Source: JAAYJG01 sp964450305 (lineage in GTDB: Bacteria > Bacillota > Clostridia > DSM-8532). From it: a stretch of DNA of 64,000 nt. Of this stretch, positions 8,657 through 17,147 are shown piece after piece (position 1 is the stretch's first letter; every line of letters starts with the position of its first letter). The stretch lies in NCBI GenBank assembly GCA_964450305.1, contig CAYVFB010000003.1, positions 1-64,000 on the forward strand. Direction: 5' to 3'. Below the pieces are notes generated by a model. That model was not told the DNA's origin. It did no database searches and saw only the letters and a list, made by a program, of their open reading frames with translations. Both the position numbers and the translations under genes were made by a program.

Positions 8657-9634
8657 TTAATTGAATGTATCGTTAGCCTTCTCTCCTGTAGCAGAATCGG
8701 GGCTGAGACCTTCCTGTTGCTGGTTTTCATACTGTTGGTTTTCCTGCTGCGCTTTATTCAGCTCGGCATTCTTTGTCGCCTCACTGGCATTGGAGATCTC
8801 TTCCCCGACACCGGCTGAAACCTTTGTTACCTGGTCAAGGGTCATAGCCTGCAGATTGCTTTCAAGCAGTGCCCTTGCCTCCCTTGCAAGCAAATCGGAG
8901 GCTTTCTTGAGGATGTTTGGATCGGTGCGCATCAGATCAAGCACATCCGGGTTTACTGGATAGAAGGGGGTTGCCGCAGCCTGGGTTTCAGGCAGCACAT
9001 AGGTTGCAGCGTAAAGCTTTGTTCCCGGATGCAAATATGCGTCGATGATGGCACTGGAGATCTGATGGATTTCCGTTTCATCCAGCCACAGCCAAAGTAT
9101 ATTATCTGCTGCCTCCATGGCTTTCACCTGCTTTTTGCTTAAAACGATGTAGTTTTCACCGTTTGGAAAAACAATGCGGATATCCACAAATTCCCCTGCA
9201 CGCTGATCGGTCTGCAGCAAAAACATATTGAATTCAACCTTGCGCAGGTCATTGACAGGAAGTATATCCGTAACGACCGATTTTGTGACCGGAATGCCCT
9301 TTGGAAGCCTGACCAGACTGGTTTTGCCCATATCATTCTCATCGAGCAGCAAGTCCTGGCTGATCTGCATTTTCATGGAGATCTGCTCGAAAAGATCGGC
9401 TGAAAGCATGGTTCCATACTCAATATCCTGCTTCGGCACAAATACCTGCCTGTCCAGCTGATACAACTGAAAACGATATTGTCCGATTTCTTCATCATGA
9501 TGCGCCTTTACTTCTTTCATTTTCACCTGATACAGATAATATAAGCTGACCAAAAAAAGCACGATAAGGCTAAGAACCAAAAAAAACCGTAGAAAGGCAG
9601 CAGGCAGTTTACTTTTCTTTTTCAAAAATGCCAT
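8657..9634 (-). CDS. CpaB-like SAF-domain protein, membrane anchored
   Basis: 325 residues; ATG at 9632-9634 with GAGGAGGA upstream. An N-terminal helix (residues 15-35) is followed by a SAF-type domain near residues 60-130, with strands VFVPKQDIEYGTML, then LVRLPKGIPVTKSVV, as in CpaB/RcpC. The C-terminal 60 residues are rich in Q, E and N and probably disordered. In Gram-negative Tad systems CpaB is periplasmic and helps the secretin; here, in a monoderm, it would face the wall and might bind peptidoglycan or glycan. It lies 1 base after the kinase-fusion gene. Confidence 0.75.
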   Translation of the reverse strand: MAFLKKKSKLPAAFLRFFLVLSLIVLFLVSLYYLYQVKMKEVKAHHDEEIGQYRFQLYQLDRQVFVPKQDIEYGTMLSADLFEQISMKMQISQDLLLDENDMGKTSLVRLPKGIPVTKSVVTDILPVNDLRKVEFNMFLLQTDQRAGEFVDIRIVFPNGENYIVLSKKQVKAMEAADNILWLWLDETEIHQISSAIIDAYLHPGTKLYAATYVLPETQAAATPFYPVNPDVLDLMRTDPNILKKASDLLAREARALLESNLQAMTLDQVTKVSAGVGEEISNASEATKNAELNKAQQENQQYENQQQEGLSPDSATGEKANDTFN

Positions 9635-9635
9635 T

Positions 9636-11063
9636 TTAACTCGTCCTCCTCTTGCTGGTATGATTCAGTTTGGAATCGGCCTGAAACAGCTTTTCATAGA
9701 TCAATTCCATCGCATGCCTTTCCTCCTGGTCCAACTTCCAGGGGTTTATGACATAGGGAATGGTAAGCATATTGGAAAGATGAAAATAAGTTTGTATGAT
9801 TCGCAGGGATTTTTGGTTTTGGAATGGAAAACACAAATACGTGTTCAGACTGTTTGCCGCAGCTTGATGACTGCGCAGAAAACTCCCCAGCAGTGCCAGC
9901 TTCCAGTCTGCGCCCGGGGCAAAGATCAGCCTGACATCGCTGCGCTGGGACAGCAGGGAAACATATTCGCTGTGTACACCGTAATCTACCAGGATATATT
10001 CATATTCCGACCTTTTAAAGCAGTCGATTTTTTCTTTGCGCATGGATGGGTAAATGGACAGGCCGTGAACCTGGAAAAAACCGTTTCTTTGAACATGGGC
10101 TTCCTTTTCAACCAGCTTGCATAATGCCATGGCATCACGGTTTTCACCATATTCCAATACGGCGGTGCGAAACCCCTGTTTTTTTAGCCACATCCCGAAC
10201 AAGAGGCAGAAGTGGGTTACGCCGATGCCGCTTTGAATGCCTGAAACACTGATTTCAACAGCATTCTTTCCTATCGCCGCAGGTGCTGGCTGTAACCTTT
10301 CAGATTCCGTCTTCAGAGCCTTTCTGATTTCAGCAATATCTCCATAGCGTTCCATGGGGTTCACAGAAACACAGCGCAATAGAACCGATGCAAACTGCTG
10401 GGATACACCCGACAACCCCAGGATTTGCTCTCGCTGCGACTCGGCGCATTGCAGCGGATGCTTTCCGGTAACCAGATGAAACAGGGTCATACCAAAATTA
10501 AAAATATCGGTGCGTATGTCGGTTTGTGCTGCGCCGTACTGTTCCGGGGCCGCATATCCTGGGGTTCCCAGGTATACCGTGTCATCGGAGTTTTCCTGCT
10601 TGAACAGCCTTGCCGCACCAAAATCGATCATTTTAATGGTGTCATCTGCCAGCAGCATCAGGTTGGATGGCTTCAAATCCCTGTAGATGATGGGCTCTGG
10701 CGAGCAGCCATGCAGATAGCTCAGCGCATCCAGGATCTGCCCGGCCATATTGCGGGCCCGCTGCTCGTCGATGGGGCCATATTGCTCGAGGGTTTGCTGC
10801 AGGGTAAGCCCCTCGTAATAATCAAACACAAGGATGGTTTGGCTTTCCCAGGCGATCACATCGACAAGCCTGGGGAAGGCAGGATGATTCAGGCTTCTGA
10901 GAATTTCAAGCTCGTTCAGTGCGCAGTCCTGCATGGATGAAATGAATTTCAGCGCCCATGGTGTCTGCAAATGGATATGGTATGCCTTGTATACTTCTGC
11001 TGACCCGCCGGTTCCCAGCTTTTCAGTGATTCTGTATTTACCGTTGATGATCTTTCCTGTCAT
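9636..11063 (-). CDS. Ser/Thr protein kinase fused to a TadZ/ParA-like domain
   Basis: About 475 residues from the ATG at 11061-11063 (GAGGG upstream); an in-frame start at 11090 is less likely. Residues 8-255 are a complete Hanks-type kinase: glycine loop GTGGSAEVY, ALKF lysine, YRDLKPSN catalytic loop, IDFGAAR and GTPGYAAPEQ. There is no transmembrane segment and no PASTA domain. From about residue 270 comes a ParA/TadZ-like domain with a P-loop-like SGIQSGIGVTHF that lacks the catalytic lysine, then VLEYGEN and a Walker B-like YILVDYG. As first gene of the Tad-like operon it probably couples phosphorylation to assembly or placement of the machine. The fusion is visible in the sequence; the role is inferred. 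Confidence 0.85.
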   Translation of the reverse strand: MTGKIINGKYRITEKLGTGGSAEVYKAYHIHLQTPWALKFISSMQDCALNELEILRSLNHPAFPRLVDVIAWESQTILVFDYYEGLTLQQTLEQYGPIDEQRARNMAGQILDALSYLHGCSPEPIIYRDLKPSNLMLLADDTIKMIDFGAARLFKQENSDDTVYLGTPGYAAPEQYGAAQTDIRTDIFNFGMTLFHLVTGKHPLQCAESQREQILGLSGVSQQFASVLLRCVSVNPMERYGDIAEIRKALKTESERLQPAPAAIGKNAVEISVSGIQSGIGVTHFCLLFGMWLKKQGFRTAVLEYGENRDAMALCKLVEKEAHVQRNGFFQVHGLSIYPSMRKEKIDCFKRSEYEYILVDYGVHSEYVSLLSQRSDVRLIFAPGADWKLALLGSFLRSHQAAANSLNTYLCFPFQNQKSLRIIQTYFHLSNMLTIPYVINPWKLDQEERHAMELIYEKLFQADSKLNHTSKRRTS

Positions 11064-11185
11064 ATTGCCCTCACAAAAGATATCGTTCATGCATTCAGTG
11101 GTTTTTTGTACACAAAACAGAGCTGGCTGTTATAGTTTTTACGCTTGTAAAAGCCCTTCATCGTGCCTTAAAAATTTTACCTTTT

Positions 11186-11359
11186 GTGATTTGGTTGCTG
11201 ATACAGTTTAAGATAAATAAACATACCATCATACATGTTTTATGCTTTCCGGGCCAGTTGCTGGAGAATGCTGCAGAGGATAGTCGAATTGTGAGTCTTA
11301 TCCATTCTAATACAGATATGGTTGGAAATCAATATATTGAAATGTTATTATATGGATAG
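11186..11359 (+). pseudogene. Possible remnant of a plus-strand gene
   Basis: An uninterrupted plus-strand frame runs to the TAG at 11357-11359 and directly abuts a terminator hairpin. The last residues, DSRIVSLIHSNTDMVG and NQYIEMLLYG, look protein-like. There is no ATG with a ribosome binding site; GTG at 11186 is the best formal start. It may be the 3' end of a decayed gene or chance. No family is recognised. Confidence 0.25.
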
Positions 11360-11396
11360 CTTCACGGTTATCTTGCGTGAAGCGCCTTTATTTTTG
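11359..11396 (+). terminator. Plus-strand rho-independent terminator
   Basis: GCTTCACG at 11359-11366 pairs perfectly with CGTGAAGC at 11376-11383 around a 9-base loop, followed by GCCTTTATTTTTG. It is oriented for the plus strand, although no intact plus-strand gene precedes it, which supports a lost gene or small RNA upstream. Confidence 0.65.
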
Positions 11397-11619
11397 CATG
11401 AATGAACAAGTCGTCGCCACATGATGTATAAAAAACAAATATTGATGTATAAAAAATTGTTTAACCGCAAAAAATGACAAAATATGATTTACTCAACTAC
11501 CCCACTGTGTTATGGGCGCTTGCCTTGACAGCAAGCTATTGACGGCGGTGTTATACGCACTTCATAATGTCGGTGCCAGTGCATTTCAGTACAGGTTAAG
11601 GTGGGAAAGTTGTTCGCTT

Positions 11620-11659
11620 TTAAGAAAAGAAAAGAAGCAGGGATAATCCTGCTTCCTTT
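11620..11659 (-). terminator. Terminator of the malic enzyme gene (bidirectional shape)
   Basis: GAAGCAGG at 11634-11641 and CCTGCTTC at 11648-11655 form a perfect stem with a 6-base loop. On the minus strand it is followed by a T-rich run (CTTTTCTTTTCTT); on the plus strand by CTTTT. It lies about 90 bases after the malic enzyme stop codon. Confidence 0.8.
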
Positions 11660-11709
11660 TGATACGATGATAAAATGGTTTTGGTTCACTCAATGAGCCC
11701 GAGTACTGG

Positions 11710-11746
11710 TTAAATTGAGCCAAGGGACCTGGACCCCGCCCCCTGG
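11710..11746. repeat. Dispersed GC-rich repeat (AAATTGAGCCAAGGGACC type)
   Basis: Contains AAATTGAGCCAAGGGACCTG followed by GACCCCGCCCCCTGG. Its reverse complement matches CCAGGTACCTTGGCTCAATT at about 46808-46828 except for single substitutions. It abuts the 3' end of the malic enzyme gene. Similar short elements in many Firmicutes look like REP sequences; a mobilising transposase was not found here. Confidence 0.6.
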
Positions 11747-11747
11747 T

Positions 11748-12920
11748 TCAGATTCTGTTTACGCCGGATTTTCTGGCGGCTTCTGCTACGGCGGCGGCAA
11801 CGCTGCTGGCCACCCTTGCATCGAATGGTGCCGGGATAACATAATCGGCGTTCAACTCTTCCTCCGAAACGATTTCCGCAATGGCTTTGGCAGCAGCGAT
11901 CTTCATTTCATCGTTGATATCACTGGCCCTGACATCAAGGGTGCCTCTGAAAAGGCCTGGGAATGCAAGGACATTATTGATCTGGTTCGGGAAGTCTGAA
12001 CGGCCTGTGCCCACCACACTTGCTCCGGCCTCCTTCGCTTCGTCGGGCATAATCTCCGGCGTGGGGTTAGCCATGGCAAAGATGATCGGATCCCTGGCCA
12101 TGGTCATGACCATTTCCTTTGTCAGCATGCCAGCCGCAGAAACTCCGATAAACACATCCGAGCCCACGATAACATCCTTTAAGAGGCCTTTTTTCTTTTG
12201 CAGGTTTGAAATCTTGGCCATTTCGGCTTTTTCAGCATTCAAGTTGTCCCTGTCTTCATAGATAGCGCCCTTTGTATCGCAAAGAATAACCTTTTTCAGG
12301 CCCATGGCCATCAAAAGCTTTGTAATAGCAATACCGGCAGCACCGGAGCCATTCACCACCACTTCGATATCATTGATACTCTTCTTTGTCAGCTTCAGGG
12401 CATTCAGCATTGCTGCGAGGGTAACAATGGCGGTGCCGTGCTGATCGTCATGGAAAATGGGAATATCACATTCCTTCTTCAATCGACGTTCAATCTCAAA
12501 GCAGCGGGGTGCCGATATATCTTCCAGGTTGATTCCGCCAAAGCTGCCAGCCAGCAGCTTCACAGTCTGTACAATATCATCAGCATTCTTTGAGCGGATG
12601 CAAAGCGGGAATGCGTCCACATTACCAAAGGTTTTAAACAAAACACATTTTCCTTCCATCACCGGCATGCCGGCTTCCGGACCAATGTCGCCAAGACCCA
12701 GTACTGCGGTTCCATCGGTTACAACAGCAACAAGGTTCCATCTTCTTGTCAGCTCGTAAGACAGATCCACATCCTTTTGGATGGCCAGGCAGGGTTCGGC
12801 AACACCGGGGGTGTATGCCAGCGAAAGGTCTTCCTTGTTTTTAACGGGAACGGAGGCGATAACTTCAAGCTTTCCTTTCCATTCTCCGTGCAGTCTTAAT
12901 GATTCTTTTCTGTAATCCAT
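11748..12920 (-). CDS. NAD(P)-dependent malic enzyme
   Basis: 390 residues, the usual size of the small bacterial malic enzymes. It converts malate to pyruvate and CO2 with reduction of NAD(P). Visible landmarks are the N-terminal YTPGVAEPC, VVTDGTAVLGLGDIG, the metal-binding FHDDQHGTAIV, the nucleotide-binding NGSGAAGIAI and the FAMANPTPEI segment. Ribosome binding site AAGGAG lies ten bases before the ATG. It lies 84 bases downstream of an MDH/LDH-family gene and probably shares its promoter. The pair matches the malate shunt arrangement of A. thermocellum (PEP to oxaloacetate to malate to pyruvate). Cofactor preference cannot be read from the sequence. Confidence 0.95.
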   Translation of the reverse strand: MDYRKESLRLHGEWKGKLEVIASVPVKNKEDLSLAYTPGVAEPCLAIQKDVDLSYELTRRWNLVAVVTDGTAVLGLGDIGPEAGMPVMEGKCVLFKTFGNVDAFPLCIRSKNADDIVQTVKLLAGSFGGINLEDISAPRCFEIERRLKKECDIPIFHDDQHGTAIVTLAAMLNALKLTKKSINDIEVVVNGSGAAGIAITKLLMAMGLKKVILCDTKGAIYEDRDNLNAEKAEMAKISNLQKKKGLLKDVIVGSDVFIGVSAAGMLTKEMVMTMARDPIIFAMANPTPEIMPDEAKEAGASVVGTGRSDFPNQINNVLAFPGLFRGTLDVRASDINDEMKIAAAKAIAEIVSEEELNADYVIPAPFDARVASSVAAAVAEAARKSGVNRI

Positions 12921-13004
12921 GAGGCTTTCACTCCTTTTACATATTCGCGGGCTGCGCCCACAACCAATTTCAGGAACCTGACAGTTTAATACATCAGCCA
13001 GGTG

Positions 13005-13952
13005 TTATATATCTTTTACCTGTTCCAAAACTGTTTTCAGCTGATCTGCAGAATTTGCCAGCAGCTTCTGTTCTTCCCCGGTCAGCTTCAGATCGAAGAT
13101 GGCCTTAACCCCATTGGCATTGACAATGGATGGCAGGCTCAGCGCAACATCATCGATGCCGTATAGATTGTGGATAACGGAAGATACCGTCCTGATTGTA
13201 TTTTGATTCTTCAGAAGAGATTCAAGGATTGTGTTGATGGCAACCGCAATCGCATAATAGGTGGCACCCTTTTTGCGAATGATTTCACCGCCTGAAGTCT
13301 TCACATCATCAATAATGGCATTCTTAATTTCCTCGGTAATGCCATAAGCCGGATCGTTGAAGAATTCCGTGATATTCTTGCCGGCAATGTGGGTCGCGCT
13401 CCAAAGCGGCAGCTGAGAATCACCATGCTCACCAATGATATAGCCATGAACATTTCTTACATCCACGTTAAATTTTCGGCTAAGCAGGAACCTGAACCTT
13501 GAACTGTCCAGAACCGTGCCTGTTCCAAAAACTCTGCCATCCGGAAGCCCGGACCATTGACTGATCTTATATGTCAGAATATCAACCGGGTTGGAAACTA
13601 CGAGGATAACCCCTCTTGTGTAATACTTCATCACATTGCTAACGATTTCCTTAGCAATGGTCACATTTTTCCTTGCCAGATCAATGCGTGTTTCACCCGG
13701 TTTCCGGTTACATCCGGCTGTGATGATAATGGCATCGCAATTGCAGCAGTCGGAATAATCTCCCCCGTAAACCGACATCTGCCCCAGAAAGGACAGCCCA
13801 TGACTAATGTCCATAGCTTCGCCAATGGACTTCTCCTTGTTCACATCAATCAATACCATTTCGTTGACCATTTGGTTCAGTGACATGGCAAAAGCCGTCG
13901 ATGCACCAACGAAACCCGAACCAATAATCGCAATCTTTGATCTGTTTTCCAT
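13005..13952 (-). CDS. LDH/MDH-family dehydrogenase, probably malate dehydrogenase
   Basis: 315 residues. It has the NAD-binding GSGFVGAS, the catalytic loop NRKPGETR, VLDSSRFRFLL and GEHGDSQ with the catalytic histidine. Overall it resembles L-lactate dehydrogenases and would usually be annotated so. However, the specificity residue that is Gln in lactate dehydrogenases (Gln102 in the Geobacillus enzyme, in NQKPGETR) is Arg83 here. Arg at this site is the classic determinant for malate/oxaloacetate. With malic enzyme next door, an NADH-dependent malate dehydrogenase feeding the malate shunt is the better reading; lactate activity is not excluded. Ribosome binding site AGAAGGGG precedes the ATG. 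Confidence 0.85.
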   Translation of the reverse strand: MENRSKIAIIGSGFVGASTAFAMSLNQMVNEMVLIDVNKEKSIGEAMDISHGLSFLGQMSVYGGDYSDCCNCDAIIITAGCNRKPGETRIDLARKNVTIAKEIVSNVMKYYTRGVILVVSNPVDILTYKISQWSGLPDGRVFGTGTVLDSSRFRFLLSRKFNVDVRNVHGYIIGEHGDSQLPLWSATHIAGKNITEFFNDPAYGITEEIKNAIIDDVKTSGGEIIRKKGATYYAIAVAINTILESLLKNQNTIRTVSSVIHNLYGIDDVALSLPSIVNANGVKAIFDLKLTGEEQKLLANSADQLKTVLEQVKDI

Positions 13953-14344
13953 ATGATCCCCTTCTTATTGCAACAGAAGCAATTGTTTTGCAATCGCAAC
14001 ACCGGTCTGCATGGGCGACCAGCCGCTGTAGCTTTATAGCCGGTAAACTCTGTTGATTTTACTGTCGTTTAAAGTAACCCATAAGATCATAGCATACCAA
14101 ACCTTCCAGTTCAATCATATTCTTGTGAAATTATTAACAAAAATATTAAAAATAAATGATCGGATATTGTCATATTTACCAGCAGAAAAAAGGGTTGAAA
14201 CTGCAGGTAAAGGTCAGGTGAAAAGCATGGGTATTTAAGGTAAATCCAAGAACATTTTTTTGGGTGCAAGTGAGTGGTTTGCAGCAGAAATGAACAGGCT
14301 TAAACTTGAACTCAAGAGCTTTTACGGCTGTTTGGGGAATGATT
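13953..14344. other. Intergenic region with the mdh/malic enzyme promoter
   Basis: Contains the promoter at 14086-14114 and a leader of roughly 130 bases for the downstream dehydrogenase. The part nearer the ABC permease (14120-14344) has no gene or convincing terminator; a weak CTTGA/TCAAG hairpin lies near 14306. Confidence 0.5.
14086..14114 (-). promoter_or_regulatory. Sigma-A promoter for mdh-malic enzyme
   Basis: On the minus strand: TTGAAC, 17-base spacer, TATGAT, with an extended -10 (TGC before TATGAT). Confidence 0.75.
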
Positions 14345-15121
14345 TCATGAACCGGTCGATTTAAAGTGTTTTACTCCAAAGCGCCAAAGCGCCAGACATG
14401 GAAGAACAAAAAGCAAAGCCAGCAATGGATAAAACATGTACAAACGGTTATCTGACTTTCCCACAAGATATAGAAAAGGGTAATACTGGAAAAGCGCCAG
14501 CGGAATAACATAGGTAAAAAACTTCAGAACCCCGCTGCCATAGATTGAAAATGGATACTTGCCGAATTCACGACCACCGTCGGTAAAAATGTTCATGAAC
14601 TCCAGCCCTTCGGTGGTAAAAAAACAAAGCGCCGCGTATACCAAAAACAGGCATGAAAAGACCACCACGCCGGATCCAATCATCAGTAAAAGGGTAACAA
14701 CCTTATCCAATGTCCAGGTGATGTTTCCAGCAGGAATTGCATACAGGAAAATAATAAAGGCCTGCAGCAGCCTGCCAAACCTTGAAAGGTCAACTTTCGT
14801 TGCCAGAACCTGAAAGATCTCATTGCGGGGGCGAACCATGACCCGGTCAAACTCACCGTTTCCCAGAATGGTTGAAAACGTGTCGAACCCCCTGGCAAAG
14901 CATTCTGCAATGGAAAAAGCCGTCAGCACAATGGCAAAGCAAATCAGCACCTCTTCGTAGGTAAAGCCCTCCACCCTGTTGAACCGACCGAACATGAAGT
15001 AGATACCCAGGAAAACAGAAAAAGACAGGACAAACTGTCCCAGCAGGGTCAGGAAAAAAGAGACCTTATATTGCATTTGGCTGCGTAAATGAATAGACAG
15101 ATATTTCAGGTACAGCTTCAT
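14345..15121 (-). CDS. ABC-2 family transporter permease (DUF990-like)
   Basis: 258 residues with about six membrane segments. It belongs by pattern to the ABC-2 permeases found in pairs with one ATPase (ABC2_membrane_6 type), including the internal CFARGFDTFSTILGNGEFDR and the segment VMVRPRNEIFQVLATKVD. With the next two genes it forms a complete exporter: two different permeases and one ATP-binding subunit. The substrate is unknown; related systems have been linked to peptide or drug export. It is the last of three genes, 30 bases after the second permease. Confidence 0.85.
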   Translation of the reverse strand: MKLYLKYLSIHLRSQMQYKVSFFLTLLGQFVLSFSVFLGIYFMFGRFNRVEGFTYEEVLICFAIVLTAFSIAECFARGFDTFSTILGNGEFDRVMVRPRNEIFQVLATKVDLSRFGRLLQAFIIFLYAIPAGNITWTLDKVVTLLLMIGSGVVVFSCLFLVYAALCFFTTEGLEFMNIFTDGGREFGKYPFSIYGSGVLKFFTYVIPLALFQYYPFLYLVGKSDNRLYMFYPLLALLFVLPCLALWRFGVKHFKSTGS

Positions 15122-15151
15122 GGTTTACCTCCTCCCTGTTCAGTCATATCC

Positions 15152-15955
15152 TCAACCTCCCTGTATGACAACCCTTTTCAGGGCTCTGTTCATCAACAGT
15201 CTGCCTGTTGCCAGCATCACCACCAGCCAGAAGACCTGGAGTGCAATTCCTGTTAAAATTTCACTTCCTTTGATATTTCCGCTGTAGATGCGCAGGGGCA
15301 TGTTCTGCATGGATGCAAAGGGAAGCAGTTCAAAAACCAGGCGGATTTTATCCGGAAAAAAAGGAATCGGAATCACCGCACCGGAAAAAAACTCCACCAT
15401 AGTCACCGCAATCAGACGTACCCCCATGGGAGACATGGTGTAAAAGGTTGCAATATATATCAGCATACAAAAGGCAACCACAATCAGGAACCCCAGCAAC
15501 AGAGAGACAGAAAACCAAATAAATTCCGGAAAACCCGAAGGAAGCGATATGTTATAGGGCGCAGGCAGAAATGCGGCAACCAACAGGATCGGCATACAGC
15601 GCAGAACTGCCTTGGACAGCCTGCTGGCAAGGCTTTTGACAAACCACATGCGATACAGGTTCATGGGTCTGACCAGCTCATAGGCAACATTTCCGGATGT
15701 GATTGCGGAAAAAATGTCATTTTCCAAAAACCATGTCATGAACAAAGCCAACAAGGCCTGCTGCAGCCAAATATACGAGGACAGCTGGGAAAACTCCATC
15801 GGAAACGCCTGCGGATTGGCAGTATAAAAGGCTCGAAACATCAGAATCTCCATAAAACCCCAGGCAAACTGTGTGGCGATTCCGGCATAAGCCGCCGTCC
15901 GATACTGTAATCCGTTGATAAAACGCATTCTGAAAAAGCTGATGTACTTCCTCAT
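15152..15955 (-). CDS. ABC-2 family transporter permease (second subunit)
   Basis: 267 residues, about six membrane helices, homologous in layout to the preceding permease (NVAYELVRPMNLYRMWFVKS corresponds to the GEFDRVMVRPRNEIFQVLA region). It overlaps the ATPase gene by 4 bases (ATGA), so stoichiometric production is expected. With its partner it forms the heterodimeric membrane channel of the exporter. Substrate unknown. Confidence 0.85.
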   Translation of the reverse strand: MRKYISFFRMRFINGLQYRTAAYAGIATQFAWGFMEILMFRAFYTANPQAFPMEFSQLSSYIWLQQALLALFMTWFLENDIFSAITSGNVAYELVRPMNLYRMWFVKSLASRLSKAVLRCMPILLVAAFLPAPYNISLPSGFPEFIWFSVSLLLGFLIVVAFCMLIYIATFYTMSPMGVRLIAVTMVEFFSGAVIPIPFFPDKIRLVFELLPFASMQNMPLRIYSGNIKGSEILTGIALQVFWLVVMLATGRLLMNRALKRVVIQGG

Positions 15956-16926
15956 ATCGAAAACTCCTTGTACAGGGAGACCACCATCTCTTCGGCTGTT
16001 GACCCGGAAACTGAAAGATCAAGCACCTCCACCTGCTTCGACAGGAAGGTGATCACTTCTGAAACCGATACAATTCGCGTATCGGCTGCAATAACGGCAT
16101 GTCCTTGTATTTTTTCAAGGAAACTGGCTCCTTCGCAAAGAGAAAAATCCTCTCCCGAGTATTTTATGGTCAGTTTGCGAACCGGAGAATTCCTCTTTTG
16201 CAGTTCGCCAATAGAGCCATCCAGCAGAATCCGACCTTTTCCGATAAGGATGATGCGTTCAGCCAGTGCTTCGATATCCTGCATGTCATGGGTTGTCAGC
16301 AAAACGGTTGTTTTTCTTTCCGCGTTCACCTTTTTGATAAAGTCCCGTACGGCGATTTTTGAGACCGCATCCAGGCCAATGGTAGGTTCATCCAGAAATA
16401 AAACCTTTGGTTGATGCAGCAGCGATGCGGCAATTTCACAGCGCATCCTCTGCCCCAGGCTTAGCTGGCGGGCAGGGGTTCGCAGGAGCATGTCCAGCTC
16501 GAGCATTTCGGAAAGCTCTGCTACATTGTTTGTGAAAACCTTATCCGGAACTTTGTAAATATCCCGCAACAGCTCAAAGGAGTCCATGACCGGGACATCC
16601 CACCACAGTTGGGATCGCTGACCGAAAACCACCCCGATATCACTGACATGACGAATTCTTTCCTTCCATGGGACCCTTCCGTTGATCACGCATTCGCCGC
16701 TGTCCGGCGTGAGGATGCCGCTCATAATCTTTATCGTGCTGCTTTTTCCGGCCCCATTGGGGCCAATATAGCCGACGATTTCTCCATCATTGATGGTAAA
16801 TGAGATATCATTCAGGGCATGGATGAGCTCATATTCTTTTTTGAACAGGGATTTGACAGCTTCCTTCAGCCCTGCGTTTCTTCTGGATACCTTGAAGGTT
16901 TTATTGATGCCCTTTAATTCGATCAT
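15952..16926 (-). CDS. ABC transporter ATP-binding protein of the ABC-2 exporter
   Basis: About 324 residues from the ATG at 16924-16926, with AGGAGAG upstream; a longer frame to 16980 begins in non-homologous sequence. Walker A is GPNGAGKSS, the signature is LSLGQRMR, and Walker B with D-loop is LFLDEPTIGLD; the switch histidine follows in TTHDMQDIE. About 80 residues after the nucleotide-binding domain form the extra C-terminal region typical of the drug/polysaccharide export group. It couples ATP hydrolysis to the two permeases encoded immediately downstream. Confidence 0.93.
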   Translation of the reverse strand: MIELKGINKTFKVSRRNAGLKEAVKSLFKKEYELIHALNDISFTINDGEIVGYIGPNGAGKSSTIKIMSGILTPDSGECVINGRVPWKERIRHVSDIGVVFGQRSQLWWDVPVMDSFELLRDIYKVPDKVFTNNVAELSEMLELDMLLRTPARQLSLGQRMRCEIAASLLHQPKVLFLDEPTIGLDAVSKIAVRDFIKKVNAERKTTVLLTTHDMQDIEALAERIILIGKGRILLDGSIGELQKRNSPVRKLTIKYSGEDFSLCEGASFLEKIQGHAVIAADTRIVSVSEVITFLSKQVEVLDLSVSGSTAEEMVVSLYKEFSI

Positions 16927-17147
16927 GAAACTCTCCTGTTGAAAAATGGTATTCTTGCTTTCCTGTAGTGTAGAGGTCAATTTGATTTTCCCAGGTAATC
17001 CAGTAAAAAGTCAGAATAAAAATCCTCATGTATGTATAAACGAGAATAATTAGCTTGAAAATCTGTCAAAATGATATCGAAGGATCGTTCACCTGCTGCA
17101 TGCACTCGCTGCTTAAAAACAATGCCGAAGAGCTGTACCATCCATAT

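Larger units (their letters stand above)
11064..11747. other. Long intergenic region upstream of the Tad-like operon
   Basis: About 680 bases without a confident gene. It holds the presumed operon promoter on the minus strand (no convincing -35/-10 pair was found), an open frame on the plus strand ending at 11359, two hairpin terminators and one dispersed repeat near 11710-11746. The stretch 11400-11600 shows nothing beyond A/T-rich DNA and a few promoter-like hexamers. Confidence 0.5.
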
